Positions 44,740 to 58,400 of a stretch of 64,000 nt of DNA are shown in pieces. The translations under genes and the position numbers were made by a program. Source of the DNA: Physcomitrium patens (lineage: Eukaryota; Streptophyta; Bryopsida; Funariales; Funariaceae); the NCBI RefSeq assembly GCF_000002425.4, contig NC_037259.1:549764-613763 (forward strand), read 5' to 3'. The notes below the pieces were generated by a model. That model saw only the letters and a program-made list of their open reading frames with translations, did not search any database and was not told where the DNA came from. Positions within the stretch are counted from its first letter, which is position 1, and each line of letters opens with the position of its first letter.

Positions 44740-47253
44740 AATTTAAGATCTCAATTTCATTTCGAATCCATCATCATTTTCCATCGTATTAGAAGTAATG
44801 TTTAGTTATTTCTTTTGTCACACCATTTGTTTGAAGATAATAAAAATAGACTTTTTATAGTTAATTTTAAATAATAAAATTATTATTTTAATAGCTTTAT
44901 TTAAAAAATAAATTCTTTTATATCTTATAAGAATTTTTTGTCAATCAAAACAAGCCATAATATTTTTATAAAATAGTATGATAATTTATTTAATATTTAA
45001 TATTTTGACTATTTTGGCTTCTACCTACTTGATCAAATATTTTATAGCTATAAAAAAAAATTATTCCGTAAAAAAAAACATAATATAAATGGATCTAATA
45101 TAGTTTAACACAAATGCACAATATTTTTTTAAAGAAATACAAACATTCTTTAAAGTAGAAGAGACCATCTTTAAACTTCAATTTATTATAATTATTGTAA
45201 ACATTGCTATATATATATATATATAATATCAAAAAAAGGATTTTTAGTCAAGATTTCACAAACCTAATTTAAAAAAAAAAATATTGGAATTGGTACAACA
45301 ATTGTTTAAATTAAAAAAAATCAAGTTTTAAGAATATTATTTGTTGCTAATTGTATATTGCATTTTTTTTCTTTTGGTGCAAGGTATGTTTTTTCTTATA
45401 ATTTATCTTACAATTTTCAGTGCTTTTTAAGTCAATATGTGGTATTAAAGTCAAAATAGGATAAACAAATATTCCAAAAAGCTTCACAACAATTTGAGAT
45501 ATGATTTGATATAAAATATTCAAGGTTCTTGTGATTTAGATATTCAATCATTAGATGTGAATCTCCTTGAAATAAATGGCACTATTCTCAAAAAGAATAT
45601 ACAATTATAAGAATTTCTTTGTCATAGATTTAATAATTATTTTTTTTTGTAAAGATTTTTTTGAAATAAAATACAATTAGATATTATTATTTTTAATATA
45701 GAACTATATATATGTATTTTTGTGACAAGATTGTTCTAAATACAAGGTCCAAGACATAGATTTCTATATAAAATAGCTTAAAAGATGTCTATATGAATTA
45801 AAAAAAAGATTATGGTGAATATTGTCTTTAAGCATTTAAAGGTTTTTTTAGCTTTTGATTTCTATATTTGCTTATCTTTGCATGTTAATTGTATAAATAA
45901 GGTAATTATTTAAGAATAATCATTAATAAAGATTCTGTAAAAGTCTTCAAATTTAAAAAAACATTAAATTTTATATATTAATTTTAAAGTTATTTGATTG
46001 CTAATGGTCTTAATTTTCTTTAAATCCATTATTAAGCCTTCATATAACATAATGTAGCCACAAAATTAAAAGCTTATAAAATTAATAATTTTCTAATTTG
46101 GCATATTTTCAAATATCTCATAATCTTTGTAAGACAAGGCGGATATTTTGCTCATATTTTTTTAAAATATTAGAATAAAACAAGATTTTGTCTTAGCATC
46201 TTATGGTAAAGTCATTAAAGAATTTACAAAATGCATTCTTAATCAAATTTTAGAAAATAATCGATGCATTTATAAATCCAAAAAGCTTGACATTATATTT
46301 GAAGTTTCCATATTTTGTACAAAAAAAAATATTTTATTTATTTCGCTTTTTTTTTAATATATTTTAGAGTATAGGCTTTACATAGATATGTTCTAATACA
46401 GATCTTAGATCAATCTAATTGGTAAAGGAGTTAAGATATTATATATATATTATTGTCACTTTGTTAGGACTATGGTAGTTGACATACATCTCTAGGAATC
46501 TATCTTTTTTTCTACAAAAAGTATAGATGCACAAAAAAGAAATTTTGAATTCTAAATGAAGTTCTTTGCTAAATTTTTATTACTATACTTCTTCAATGCT
46601 ATAAGTTCATTCTATATTAAGTTATAAATTAGACCAAAAGATAGCTATGCGCCATCTTTAAGATCAATAGTATAATTATATAGATAATATTTAAATAAGA
46701 TATTGGCATTCTTCTTTTTAAATATATCTTCTAAAGTCCGGTATTCTTTTAAAACAATTATCAAATTATTTGCTGCTTTAAATATTAAAGTTCCATAAAC
46801 TACAAAAAAAAGTGTTATTTTTTTCATCAAAGCTTTAGTTCTAAAAAAAATAGGCTTGATGGTTTTAAATCTATAAATATGTTATTTTTTTATTAAAATT
46901 AGTAATAATAGTTTGTAATATTTTATTAAATTTTATTTCATAAGATATCTAATTTTTATAAAAATTATATCTTTTAAGGTATTAAAGTCCTAAAATGATA
47001 GAATTAAATAAAATTTTAATGATACTAAATACAATATTATAAGTATGATTCTTTGATGTTACTTTTGATGGAGTGTTTTTATAAGTAACATCTCTAAGAA
47101 CAAAGATTGACAATATATAATCTCTATATGAATCAATTTAGATTTTTTGATTATTAAAATTTTATAGATTCTTAAAAAATTTAAATTAATAAAATAAGTA
47201 GAGACTCTTAAATGTATAAAATTAAGGATTTTGGATTTTTGGCATTCAAACAT
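44740..47253 (-). mobile_element. Decayed Ty3/gypsy pol (PR-RT-INT), minus strand
   Basis: Right to left: protease remnant at 47253-47059 (V-S-T-Y-F-I-N-L then I-K-K-S-K-L-I-H-I-E-I-I), RT entry at 46830-46645 (E-Y-R-T-L-E-D-I-F, then Y-N-Y-T-I-D-L-K-D-G-A), RT body to about 45850 (A-S-I-L-F-V-E-K-K, then a MPFG-like segment), and an integrase core near 45040-44790 ending in Y-L-Q-T-N-G-V-T-K-E-I-T-K. The protease resembles the copy at 61593-61870 (M-V-K-K-S-K-A-V-H-V). Gag is missing: only about 190 bases separate the protease from the LTR-like repeat at 47440, so the copy has an internal deletion. Saturated with stops. Confidence 0.75.
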
Positions 47254-47439
47254 ACTAAAATAATAAAAAAATTAAATAGATTAGATAATAATATATGATA
47301 TTTTTTAATATAGGATAGAAGAATCTAATAACATGATCCATATTGTTGCTAAATATCATTATTTTTTTTACCAAACAATCTGTGATGTAGTCATATTTTT
47401 TATTTGATATGTATATGTAAGGATAAATGTTTTCCTCAA

Positions 47440-48430
47440 TCCAAATTATAAGATGGCTTCAATTAAGAGTTGATTGTAATTGGTGGTGTGAAGTGAAAGA
47501 TGCAATAAGCAAGAACAAAAGAAAGAACAACACAAAATAAGTAAAACAAGTGTAATCAAGCCATTACATACAACAAAAGTAGTCCACAGTCTGCTTATTA
47601 GTTTTTATCTAATAAAAAATAAAAATAAATATTAAAAAATATAATTTTAAATAGATAATTTATTATCTTTTTAATGAAGTAAAAAATATATAAATCTTGG
47701 TTATTATGAGTAAATTATAAAATTTTGAAGATAAAAAATAAATAATTAAAAAATTAAGTAAAAATATTTTACATTAAGGATTCGAGCCTCACCAAGGCTC
47801 ATATGTAGTATATATGGATAGCCTAAAGAGGCCTTGAAGCCTTAATCTTATCTTCCTACCTACATCCATGATGCTACAACCTATATGGGACTTATGCACC
47901 TCCCTTCTTACAAGGATGAGACTAACTATTGATCCTCTTATTTTCTACTAGTAAAACTCATATTTTTATTTTTTTGACTTCACAATGGTATTTAAAAATA
48001 TCTAAATAGCCTAGGAACCTTATATGGCCTTCAAATCTTATTCCATTTTTTCATAATGGCTCCCAAGGTAGTAAAATTCAATTTTATCAAAAACTTGAAA
48101 TCTCTTCTAAAAATTCTTTAATAATTTTAAATAAAATTTAATTAAACTATAAAAATTATATAGTATTTTTATAATAATAATATCTATTTTAGGCCATATT
48201 TTCTTATCTTAATAAATTTTTATATTAATAAAATAAATTTAAATTTATTAAAAATTCTATTTTTTATATAAATAATTAAAAGATAAGAAGTTCTTTTTCA
48301 TGCTTCTTCTAAAAATAACTCATCATTGATAGGATTTTTATAAATAATATATATAGCTAAGAGGCCAGAAAAGACATTGGTCTTAAGAACTAATCTTTAA
48401 TACTTAACAATAAATAAAAATACTAAGTCA
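47440..48430 (-). repeat. LTR-like repeat R1, minus-strand copy
   Basis: Reverse-complement partner of 19930-20755. It lies just upstream (in element orientation) of the minus-strand pol at 44.7-47.3 kb, the place of a 5' LTR. A TATA-like run is near 48345-48360. Borders are approximate and no primer-binding site was found. Confidence 0.65.
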
Positions 48431-51400
48431 ATTGCAGTAATTACTTCCAAGACTTACTAAGACTCCATTTTATAATTTTTCTTTAAATAAGACTTTTGAA
48501 AGTAATAAATACTTCTAAATTTTAATAAATAATTAAATAATCAAAAAGAATCTTCAATCTTAATATTTATATAATTAAATGACTTTAAAATATTTTTTTA
48601 ATCAATCCACCAATTAAGATATATTGATAGGATTCACAATATATTAATGCTTTTTGTAGCATTATAAGCCTCGTCACCATGTTCTCTACAATACAAACAA
48701 AAGTTGTATTTCTATCAATGCTTCTTCTCTTGTTTATACAAAGACTTAAAAGAAATTCTATTAATTTGCATATCTTTTCATTTTATTTTTTTTGTATAGT
48801 TGAAAGATATATAAGAAGCCAAATAATTATTATTAAATGGTGTTGTATAAAATAAATATTTATCTTGCTAACATTGAAATAGTTAATTATCATGCTTTAC
48901 AATTTTATTTATAGCTTTATTAAGAATTTGAGAATCAAAAATAAATAATAATAATTTTTTATATTGTCTTATAATTTTTTATAAAACCAATTTATCAACT
49001 TGTCGTATCTTAATTAATATTGCATACTAATCACCAATTTTTTAAAGCATAAATAGATATAAAATTTATTCTTTGTCAAAGGGCTCAAATTTTGATTGTG
49101 ATAGAATAAATCTTATCTTTTTTTTCAAATCTTTTGGCAAATGCCGCCAATTTTTTAAAAAGTCATGCAACATAGATGAATTCTCTATAAATAATACAAC
49201 AAATCAAGATAAAGCTTGATGTAAACATAAGATTCCAACCAAATCAATATAAGATGCTTTTGTAAAATATTATCAATGTTGGAATAAAATAATAAATTAT
49301 ACTTAATTACAAAAATAAAAAACTTTAAATAAGTTTAATTTAACTTCTTTGAAAGGTTAATTTTTAGTTATTTAGTTTTTGAAATTGAATAATCACCTTA
49401 AATACATATATCTTTTATTGAAGAAACTTTAATAATAGAATTTCTCAGTAACTTGTGATAATAATTAAGGTAGTTTTATTATTTAACTATTATATATGAT
49501 TATATAAAGTTCTTTATTTTATTTAAATAAGATCTTTTTCTTGACTCTTAATGCTTTAAGTTTATTTATAATTAAATTAAAATTTTCTTCTTTTGAACCT
49601 ATCATATTCAGCTCTTTACTTCTTTTCATAGAAATAAAATAAAAAGAAAAAAAAAAGAAAATAAATCATAAACAATAAAAATTTTGAAGACAAAAATTTG
49701 TAACTTTTAAAATATTTTAGTATTTTTTAAAAGAAGGATAAACCGCTCTTTATTCAAAAAGATCAAGCTTCAATATTATGCTATGTTACTATCAATAAAT
49801 TATTATAAAATCACTGTTTAAGTGGAAGAAGATTTTAAAAGTTCAAAGAACTTAAAGAAAAAATGGTTCTTAAGTAAGAAGCTACAAAAAGATACAAAAA
49901 TAAGACAAAAAGGACTAAGCTCAGCCATAAGAATTCCATAATTTAGAGTGAAGATTCTTTTAGCCTCAATTTTTACATATATTAGGTATAAAATATATTT
50001 TAAAATATATTTTTTAATTTTTAGAAGTAAAGCAAGTTTAAGATGTTTTTTTGGCACCATCATATAATATCTAAGCCAATAAGAATCTTTTATGACTATC
50101 AAAGGTTTTTAAAAATCTTCTTGAAATCTAATATCTCCTAAAAAGATCTTTTTGGAACCATTAAGAATATTTCAAAATCTTTTAGGACTAAATAGAACCT
50201 TCTAGAACATAAGGTCAAAAATCCACCTCACAATCTTTCTAACAAATGATATTTATGATAATTTTTGTTTATATTTTTTCTTACAATTGGAATATGTATC
50301 AAACTTTAAAATTATGCCATACTAAGATTGTAATAACTAGATGAAGATTGAATAGAGATTAGCCATTAATCAAATGAAGTATGGCTAAAATTTATATGAA
50401 GATTAGATAAAGAGTAATTTGAACTTAAATGAAGGCTAAATAAAGCTCATTGTAATTTAAAAGAAAATTAGATGAAGCCTAGTTGGATCTAGAATAAAGG
50501 CTAAATAAAACTTGAAAAAAACTTCAAAGAAGATTAATCAAAGTTTAGTTGGAACTTAGATAAAGTTCAAGTGAAGTCTACTTAATATGCAAATGAAGAT
50601 GAAAGAAAGATGGTGCTTAATTGGAACTTGGATGAAACTTTGTAAAAATCAATTAAAGATAAGACTTGGTTATAAGGGATAGACTAAATTTTTTTGTTGT
50701 GACAATAAAAGAAAAGTGATTATACAACAAAAAAGAAGATTATAACCAACTAAACCAATTATAAGTAATAAGAGAGTATATCTAATAGATAGTACTTTTA
50801 AAATTTAATAAAAAAAGGTTAAGCACTTAAGCATGTCTTAGGATTTTTTTTCTTCATGATTATGTAATAATTTCATAAATAGTCATGTAAAAAATAATAA
50901 GGCTTATTTTTAGTAAATTTAAGATTTTTAAAAATAAATTACAAACATATCAAATCTTAATAGTAGCTCTTTAATCTATCATATAATTAATTTGAAATAG
51001 GTATTTTTTTTTAAAAAAATTTATCTAAATACCAACACTATGTCTTTTCTTTAACTTTGCTTTGTACTTAGAGAAATTTAGTATTATATCAAGAAAGATT
51101 CTAGATTAGATAGTTTCTTGAATTACTAGGATTTAAATAGCCATAATATACATTTCACTAAAATTAAGATAGCTATATTTCCTACCAAATTGTATACAAT
51201 AACTTTGAAAGCAGGTTATTAACTCGTCATCTTTTTTGTATCTTAAAAGAGAATTTACAACACAAATTATGTGTTTATTTTCTATATCTACTTGAATGAA
51301 TTTTTCAAGACTTTAAAAAGACTTTGGCTGATAAATTAATTTCTACTAGATATTTGCAATCATATTGTAAAACTTAAATAATACAATTAGGATTCCATTT

Positions 51401-52619
51401 AAACTGTTAAAAACCACAACCATGAAACTAATGTATTAGGTTTGTATTATTAAATATTTTATTCAAAACTTTCATATCTAAAAATTATAATTGATACTTT
51501 CACTTTATTAGATATAAATTTAATGTATTTACTTTTAACTCTTTAAAGAATCAATAGATCTTTTTTTCCAACCTTCCAATTGTAAAAAGGTACTAGTTAA
51601 ATATATGTGGTATAAAATTTAAGTATAAGGTAATCAAGCAAAAAAATATATATAGATTAATACAATAATAGTTTTTAGAAAATTAGAAGATTAATTGTCT
51701 AATTTTGTACATAAATCATGATATCTGTATTCTTCTAATCATGTATTGCCTTTCATCCAAAGATGTTTATTATCTTTCAGCATTCAGAGTCTTTAGCCAA
51801 AAATATTTGTTGTCTTCTAGTCAAGGTCTCTTGACTTCTTTGAAATTTTTTATTTTTTAACACCCTATTTAATGCTCATTCTTTTATATTTATATACTAC
51901 TATTTTTATTACATATTTTTATAATTTTTTTATTGTTAGCATATTTTAAAATTCAAAGATGTTATATAGCCAGATCCATGACTTGTCAAATTTGTGTACA
52001 AGCCTTTTTCTTATCATTAATTTTATATCTTATTATCTTGATATCTCTTAAAAAATATTTTATTATTACTTGCTATATGCTTTGGTTCTTGTCTTGTTGC
52101 AAGATTTTGTTCTTTATCTATTAATATTTTTTGTTTTCATGATGCTTCTAATATCAATAAAGTATTGTTAAAAAAGAAGAAGCTTCTACTATGACTTTGA
52201 GAGTGAGACAAAGATCTTTGGATAGTTATATTCAAAAAAATCACTTCAAAATTTTAAAGTTGTTTTATAAGGTTTTTAACTTGGAATCTATACTAATTAT
52301 AAAGATTATAGAAAGTATGTTAAGAGATACATCATAATAAAATATAAGAGTTTTTGAACTCTTGAATAGATAAAGAATAGCTATAAATTAATTTAAGTAA
52401 AATTAATTTCTTTGAATGTCTTGAAATTGAGCTTTGATTTATAATTTTTAAATTTGGTTTTATTTAAAATTTTTATTAAGAAATCTACCAATTGATCTAA
52501 AGTTTTAATATACTATATTTTTATTATATTTTCTTTATTTTTTGTTACATAAAATATTATTCTAATTTTAAATATTTTATCTTATTGTAAAAAATTAGAT
52601 TTTTTATTATTTTTATATT
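48431..52619. other. AT-rich stretch, no gene recognised
   Basis: Frames at 49818-50102 and 51933-52124 are not recognisable. Degenerate repeats at 50335-50690 are listed separately. Confidence 0.45.
50335..50690 (+). repeat. Degenerate minisatellite, period about 25-35
   Basis: Variants of (A/G)ATGAAGATTA..TTGGAACTTAGATGAAG recur more than ten times with drift (for example near 50342, 50398, 50437, 50473, 50545, 50577, 50625). Confidence 0.6.
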
Positions 52620-53886
52620 AATTTGATTGTATCAAGGATATAAATCAAAATAAGAAGAATCTTAAAATATTCTTATATAACTCAAGAAGAATAAATATTT
52701 ATTTTAAAAATAATATAATATTATAAATAGAATGGCTATTGCCAAAGATAAGAAGAATAAAGACTCTTGAAATTAGACTAAGAACAAAAAGAAGCATTGA
52801 TAAGAATGAAGAAGACTTCACTCTTGCCTCCCTACATATTATTTAATTAGGAGTTTCATGGCAACATTCTATAGGACTTCCAACATGTGTCTAAATTATG
52901 AGACACATGTCTTAACTTACAAAGAATTTTTTTTATATGTGTACTATATAATTACCTTATTCTACAAGCTATCAATACATATGACACGTAGCTAACTTAT
53001 TGACCAAGTTTTTAATCTAAAAACACATTTAAAATAAAAGCTACATTTATAAAGGTTTTTTAGAAATTATTATGAAATTAATCTGTTTTTATCTATTTCT
53101 ATCTAAATATATAGATAATTGTTGGAATAAAAATATATATAAAATCCTAAAATCCCCCCTTTTTCTCCCTTCTAAAGACGAATTGCACAAAGAACAATCA
53201 TCATATATTGAGAAAATCCAAGATGCAGCAAATTTGTATATTATATACTTTAATCTTTATTCTCTTCAAAATGTATTGATAGATCCTCTAAGCCATTGGT
53301 AATGTCTCATATCAAGGTAAAAAGACCACCTTATTATTTAATTGTTGTTGAAGCCTTCATAACTTCTTTCAAATAAAATATTTGAAATATTGTCAAGAGT
53401 CATTCCTATCTCTAATAAAATCACCAAACATTGGGAGTCTCTTCTAAGGTTGTAATATCAAATATGTTGTATTTTGCTACTTATTTAAAGAAGAACATGT
53501 TATTCTAAAGGATCTTTATTTTGATTACGTTGTCTTGAAGGTTGTAACAATTACAATGTCTTGTTTAGTAAATCAGTAAATGATAGCACTTGAATTGAAT
53601 CTAGTGGTTGTTGATTCTCCATTCTCTTAATTCGACAAATACATAAGAACTACAAATAAGAATAGAAGATAGAATGCTATCTTTTCTAGATCTTGTTTCT
53701 TTTATAGCAAAGACTTTCTATTCTTTATCTTAGTTTTGATAAATGTTATTGATGAAAAGCTTCAATATTCTTTGCTACATTTGCAAGATTCTTTGTTGGC
53801 TCCCAAATGCCTTCATTAATATCATATTCATTGTAATAAATAAGATATTCCAGTTTATTTCAATGCCATCTTGAATCTAAGACTTT
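52620..53886 (-). mobile_element. 3' end fragment of a chromovirus-type gypsy element
   Basis: Parallels 55.93-57.2 kb along its length: an LTR part (52620 to about 53150), a minus-strand polypurine tract AGAAGGGAGAAAAAGGGGGG at about 53152-53172, a 3' UTR with matching phrases (for example 53344-53480 against 56675-56810), and the last part of a chromodomain near 53830-53886. It stops abruptly at 53886, so it is a 5'-truncated or deleted copy. The plus-strand frame 53072-53302 is a shadow. Confidence 0.75.
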
Positions 53887-54130
53887 GTTATGGACATTCA
53901 ATAAGAAGATTCTTAAAATATTCTAAGAATATTCTATTAGATTCTAAAAATTTCTAAAATATTCTTAAAAGATTTAAAAAAATTTAAATAGATTTTAGAA
54001 GGTTCTTAAAATATTCCAATAGGTTTTAAAAAGTTTTAGGAGGATTGAAGAAGTTGTCTAAGAAGCTTCTTAGGATTGCATCATCTTCAAGCAATATGGA
54101 AACTTCTTGTGAAGCTTCCTAAGGTTATTT
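53887..54130. repeat. Degenerate short-period repeats
   Basis: Variants of TTCTTAAAATATTC(T/C)AATAG and TTTTAAAAAGTT recur every 20-35 bases, then two copies of a GAAGCTTCCTAAG/GAAACTTCTT phrase. It may belong to the U3 of the following element. Confidence 0.45.
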
Positions 54131-54930
54131 TATGTTCAAGAAACTATGAAAATTTCTTGAGAAGCTTCCTAATACCTAATATATATAAGAGTCAAGGCTT
54201 AAGAGATCCTTAGTCTTAACAATACATCTTTTAGAGCTTTAGCTCACCTTTCTTGGTATTGATCTTTTATTCATTAGGTTTAATTAAGTTTTAATTAGTT
54301 TTTTTATTGAAACTCTTCTATTTCACTTCTTATTTGGTTTCTTGTATTATATATACATAAAAATTTGTCAGGACTATATTCTTATCAATATTAGAGTTTG
54401 ATCTTTTTTGATAAAGAGTGATTTATATGTCCTCTTGAAGGCATCTAAGTACTTTAGAGATTGAAAAAAAATTATCTTTTAATTTGGTATTATTAAGATT
54501 ATTTTATTTTATTTTATTTAAAATAGCTAGAAGTGAAGTTATTAGCATGGTTGAGTCTCTTGAGTCTAAACTAGATGTTGTTGTGAATACATTGAAAGCT
54601 TTAGCTTGTTGTAATATATGTTGTTTTAATTCGGAATGCATAGGGCACTTAGCTATGTAAGGTGAAGTTGTATTTTATAAATATTTAAGAAATCCTAATA
54701 GGTTTTATCCATATAAGAAGAATGAAATTCAAATTTTAATTCAAAGGTACCTAAAGCAAATAAAAAATACTCAAAAAAACTCTTCTTAGTAATCTCAATT
54801 CTAAATAAACTTTAATTGCCTAATTACTTTCATAATTAGGCAATTTTGACTTTTCTTTGCAAGCTCTAATCCAAGTCAATGAACTTTGGTAATCTATAAT
54901 TCCTAATTTGATCATCCACTTGATACAAGA
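54131..54930 (+). mobile_element. Possible plus-strand LTR end and gag fragment
   Basis: A TATATATAAG box at about 54180-54189 and a transcript-like leader are followed at about 54525-54770 by a frame reading A-R-S-E-V-I-S-M-V-E-S-L-E-S-K-L-D, then a Cys-rich C-C-N-I-C-C-x8-G-H, and N-P-N-R-F-Y-P-Y. This order (coiled segment, CxxC...H knuckle, N-P-Y-S-like) recalls gag of Athila-type gypsy elements. It ends in stops. Tentative. Confidence 0.35.
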
Positions 54931-55934
54931 TTTTTTTATACAAATGCTACTATAAGTCTTTTATATGTTTAGAAAAATTTAGCCCAATCCAACTTAAAAA
55001 TTGTGAGAAAATTCCAAAAAACCACACTAATGTCACTTGACCACCAATTTGAAAGTTGATGTAGATGTTCCAATAGAAATTTCTTCTTCTCCAACTATTA
55101 ACTTCAATTCAAAATCCAAATGTAACTTAATCTTAAAGTCTTCTAAAACCATACCAAATTTTATTTTGATTTGACTTATAGATCTTTAGATAACAAAGAA
55201 ATCCTAACTGATGCCAAACTCCCAACTTTTGATAGCCACTTGTACCTAAACCTAGATATCTTCCAATTGCATTATTAGATTAACACAAAATTATATATAT
55301 ACTTAGCACAATCAATCGGCCAAGTAGTATTAAATTTTAAACTATAGATGTGACACCAATTAGACAAAATAATCAAGAGTGTTGCCCTAATTGTATTGTA
55401 TAAATCCTAAGTCATTGATATAAATCCTAAATTTGAATAACAATTGGAAATTCATGTCAAATCTTATAAAAATAAGCCTTATACTTTTAAAATAAGCTTA
55501 AAGCTAACTCACAAACTTGAATTGCCAACCTTCAAATGAATCCCTACTTTGCCTTAGGCAACCGTTTTAGCAATTGGAGGTCTAATTTTGACCATGTCCC
55601 ACAAATGGTCAATTCTTAGGTATCAATCTAACTTATCTTAGGGATTCTTTAGTCCAACCTTATCCTTAACTTAATCTTGGTATCAACCATTCTAATTATT
55701 TATCTCTTATATTATATTCTTATTAATTTATGCTCTTTCTAAAGTACTAAAAAAAATTCTATAGTCTAGAAGGTAAAATTACTAATCAATCTTTAATCTA
55801 CTAGCTATTAAGATAAGAAAATAAATTAAGAGGCTTTTATAAAAGCCATGTTTATATATCTTGAATTATTATTGAATCAAGATGATTAAATATTAATTAA
55901 AAATTTATTTTTGATTATATTTTCATCATTTAGT
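54931..55934. other. AT-rich stretch, no gene recognised
   Basis: Only short frames. Composition slightly higher than in the 40-50 kb interval. No repeat partner noticed within the window. Confidence 0.45.
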
Positions 55935-56484
55935 TGTGAAGGACATAAATTGAAAGATGATGCATAAATCAATGAAATCCATGTCAAAGAAAAAGTGATA
56001 AAATAGAAATAAGAAAGTATGTATATTAAAAAGAAATTGAAATGGCTTATTTCTAAAACACAAGAAAACTTGAGACTCTTGAAACTAGACTAGAAGCAAG
56101 AAAGAAATTGATAAGAGTGAAGAGGGCTTCATTCTTGCCTCTATATATACTATCTAATTAAGAGCTACGTGGCAATATTCTATAGAACCTCTAATATGTA
56201 TTGACTTTATAAGACACATGCCTTAGCTTATAAAGTAAGTTTTTTATGTGAAGGCCACATAGTTAGCTTGTTCTTCAAGCTATCAATATGTATAGTACAT
56301 GGCTAACTTGTTGACCACATTTCTAACCTAAAAATTTAATTAAAGACATCTATAAAGTCAAAGCAGTATTTGTGAAGCCTTTAGAAAGCTTTACAAAGAA
56401 GATATTATAAAATTGACTTACTTTTACGTATTATTATCTAAATCATATAAATAATTATTGGTTTACATATTTATGTCTATGACA
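55935..56484 (-). repeat. 3' LTR, 550 bp
   Basis: On the minus strand it starts TGTCATAGACATAAAT immediately after a purine tract and ends with ...ACA. The plus-strand left end TGTGAAGGACATAAAT mirrors the other end, giving imperfect terminal inverted repeats with TG...CA. The best match in the window is the fragment at 52620-53150. Confidence 0.7.
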
Positions 56485-56500
56485 TTATCTCCTCTTCTAG
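56485..56500 (-). promoter_or_regulatory. Polypurine tract
   Basis: Minus strand CTAGAAGAGGAGATAA directly before the LTR start; primes plus-strand DNA synthesis in this class of element. Confidence 0.65.
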
Positions 56501-57120
56501 AGACAAGTTCCACGAGAAGCAGTCTTCATATGTTGAGGAAATCTAAGATGCGATAAATTATATTTGTCACATATTCCAATCTTAAATCTCTTCGAAGATA
56601 ATTGGTAGGCCTTCTCAGCCATCAATAGTGTTCTATACTAGGGAGAGAAGACCACCTTCTTATTTGATCGTTGTTGAAGCCTTCATGACTTCTTTCAAAT
56701 AAAATATTTGAAACATCGTCAGGAGTTGTTCCTACCTCTAATAAAATTACCAAACATTGAGAGTCTCTTCCAAGGTCATGATACCAAATGTGTTGTATCT
56801 CACCATCTATTAAAGGGAGAATATGTTGTTCTTGAAGAACTTCATCTCAATTGCGTTGTCTTAAAGGTTGTGACAATTGCAATGTCTCGTCCAACAAGTC
56901 AGCAAACAAAGGCTCTTTAGTCGAATCTACTGGTTGTTGATTCTTCATCTCTTTAGTATCATAAATACAAAGAAGCTGCAAACAAGAATTGAAAATGGAA
57001 TGTTATCTTACCTAGATTTTGTTTCTTTTATACGAGAGGTTTTCATCTTAATTTTGATGGATATCGTTGATGAAAAGCCTCTACCTTCTTTGATACATTT
57101 ATAAGATTCTTTACTGGTTC

Positions 57121-57598
57121 CTATGTACATTCACTAATATTATATCCATGCCAATAAACAAAATATTCCAACTTATTTTGGGGCCGTCTTGAATCTAAAA
57201 CTTCTTCCACTTCAAATTCTTTATTATTGTCTACTTCTATAGAAAGAGGTTGTACTTTTCTTCTTCTTGATATGTCCACTAACTTGTATGATTCAAAAAG
57301 AGATATGTAGAATATTAAATGGATTTTCATTGACTCCGATAGGTATAAACGATATGCACTTGGATTGATTTGTGTAGAAATAGGAAATGGTCTAAGCCTA
57401 CAATAGTCTAACTTATTATAAAGACAAGAAGTCTTGATATTGTGATGAAGTAACCATACCTTGTGACCCACATCGAATGGTGGTTGTTCCTTTCAATAGA
57501 CATCCACATTGATCTTTTTTTTGTTCTTGAGCTTCTTTTAATTGCGCCTTCATTGTTGCATGTAGCTCTGACAAACGATTTGCCAAATCTTTTGCCAC
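57121..57598 (-). pseudogene. Integrase C-terminus plus chromodomain, broken
   Basis: Two overlapping frames, shifted by one indel near 57470, give one order. First comes the integrase helix L-A-N-R-L-S-E-L-H-A-T-M-K. Next is the C-terminal core K-V-W-L-L-H-H-N-I-K, with R-L-R-P-F-P-I (GPY/F-like) and A-Y-R-L-Y-L. Last is the chromodomain E-F-E-V-E-E-V-L-D-S-R-R, followed by L-E-Y-F-V-Y-W-H-G-Y. The aromatic positions of the chromodomain are largely kept. The final residues are cut by a stop at 57121. Confidence 0.85.
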
Positions 57599-57874
57599 AA
57601 GATTATCAACTTTTGAAAAGTCAAAAGTATCAAGTTATGGATGATAACCATAATTGTCAAAGAAAGGTGTTTGTTTTGTAGAAGAATTTATTGTGTTATT
57701 ATAAAAAAACTCTACCAATGGCAAAAGAGTTGTCCAATCATCTTATTGGTAGTTGATGGTACATCTTAAATACTACTCCAAAACTTAATTAATATGCTCT
57801 GTTTATCCATGAGTTTGACAATGGAATGCAGAAGATAGTTTTATGTCCACTTTTAGAATCTTGAAAAGAGTCTA

Positions 57875-58400
57875 CTAAAATCTTAATACAAACAGAGTTT
57901 TCCTATCTAATGTAATATCCTTGAATAATCCATGATAGCGATAGATATTGTCAAGAAAGAATTTAGGTGTTTCTTCACTTATGATAGATTTTGTACATGG
58001 TACAAAAAGAGCCATCTTGATAAAACAATCTACTATCATGAATATAGAGTCATAAGAATCTAAGATTGGAAGATCTGTGATGAAATTCATACAAACAAAA
58101 GACCATGGTTGTTCTGGAATGGATAATGGTTGAAGAAGTCCGTAAGGTTGATGACGAGGAATTTTTGATTTTGAACAAATGTCACATGACTGAACAAAGT
58201 CTTTTACATCCTTTTATATTTGTGGCCACCAAAAATTTCTATATATAAGTTCTAAAGTCTTATTGTATCTAAAATATCTATAACACATCAAATAGACAAG
58301 ACCAAAAGAATATAAACAAACTATGGTCGTGAATTTGAACTATTGACTTATATTGTTTTAAAAATTTGAAAAAATTGCATCTTCAAAGGCTGCCTCCTCC
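57875..58400 (-). pseudogene. Integrase zinc-binding and core domain, broken
   Basis: The piece 58090-57875 reads M-N-F-I-T-D-L-P, then D-S-I-F-M-I-V-D-C-F-I-K-M (family D-x-I-x-V-V-V-D-R-L/F-S-K-M) and Y-R-Y-H-G-L-F-K-D-I. Upstream (58270-58120) are F-W-W-P-Q-I and C-D-I-C-S-K-S-K. The first catalytic Asp is present; the second lies in D-R-K. Later core residues are lost in stops. Confidence 0.8.

Larger units (their letters stand above)
55935..58400 (-). mobile_element. Chromovirus-type gypsy fragment: LTR, chromodomain, integrase
   Basis: Right to left on the minus strand: integrase zinc region (near 58270-58150, F-W-W-P-Q-I then C-D-I-C), integrase core (58090-57875), integrase C-terminal domain and chromodomain (57598-57121), 3' UTR, polypurine tract and a 3' LTR (56484-55935). 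RT and gag are absent; to the right lies a second element of the same family and orientation. The chromodomain marks it as a chromovirus, a Ty3/gypsy lineage whose integrase recognises chromatin marks. Confidence 0.85.
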
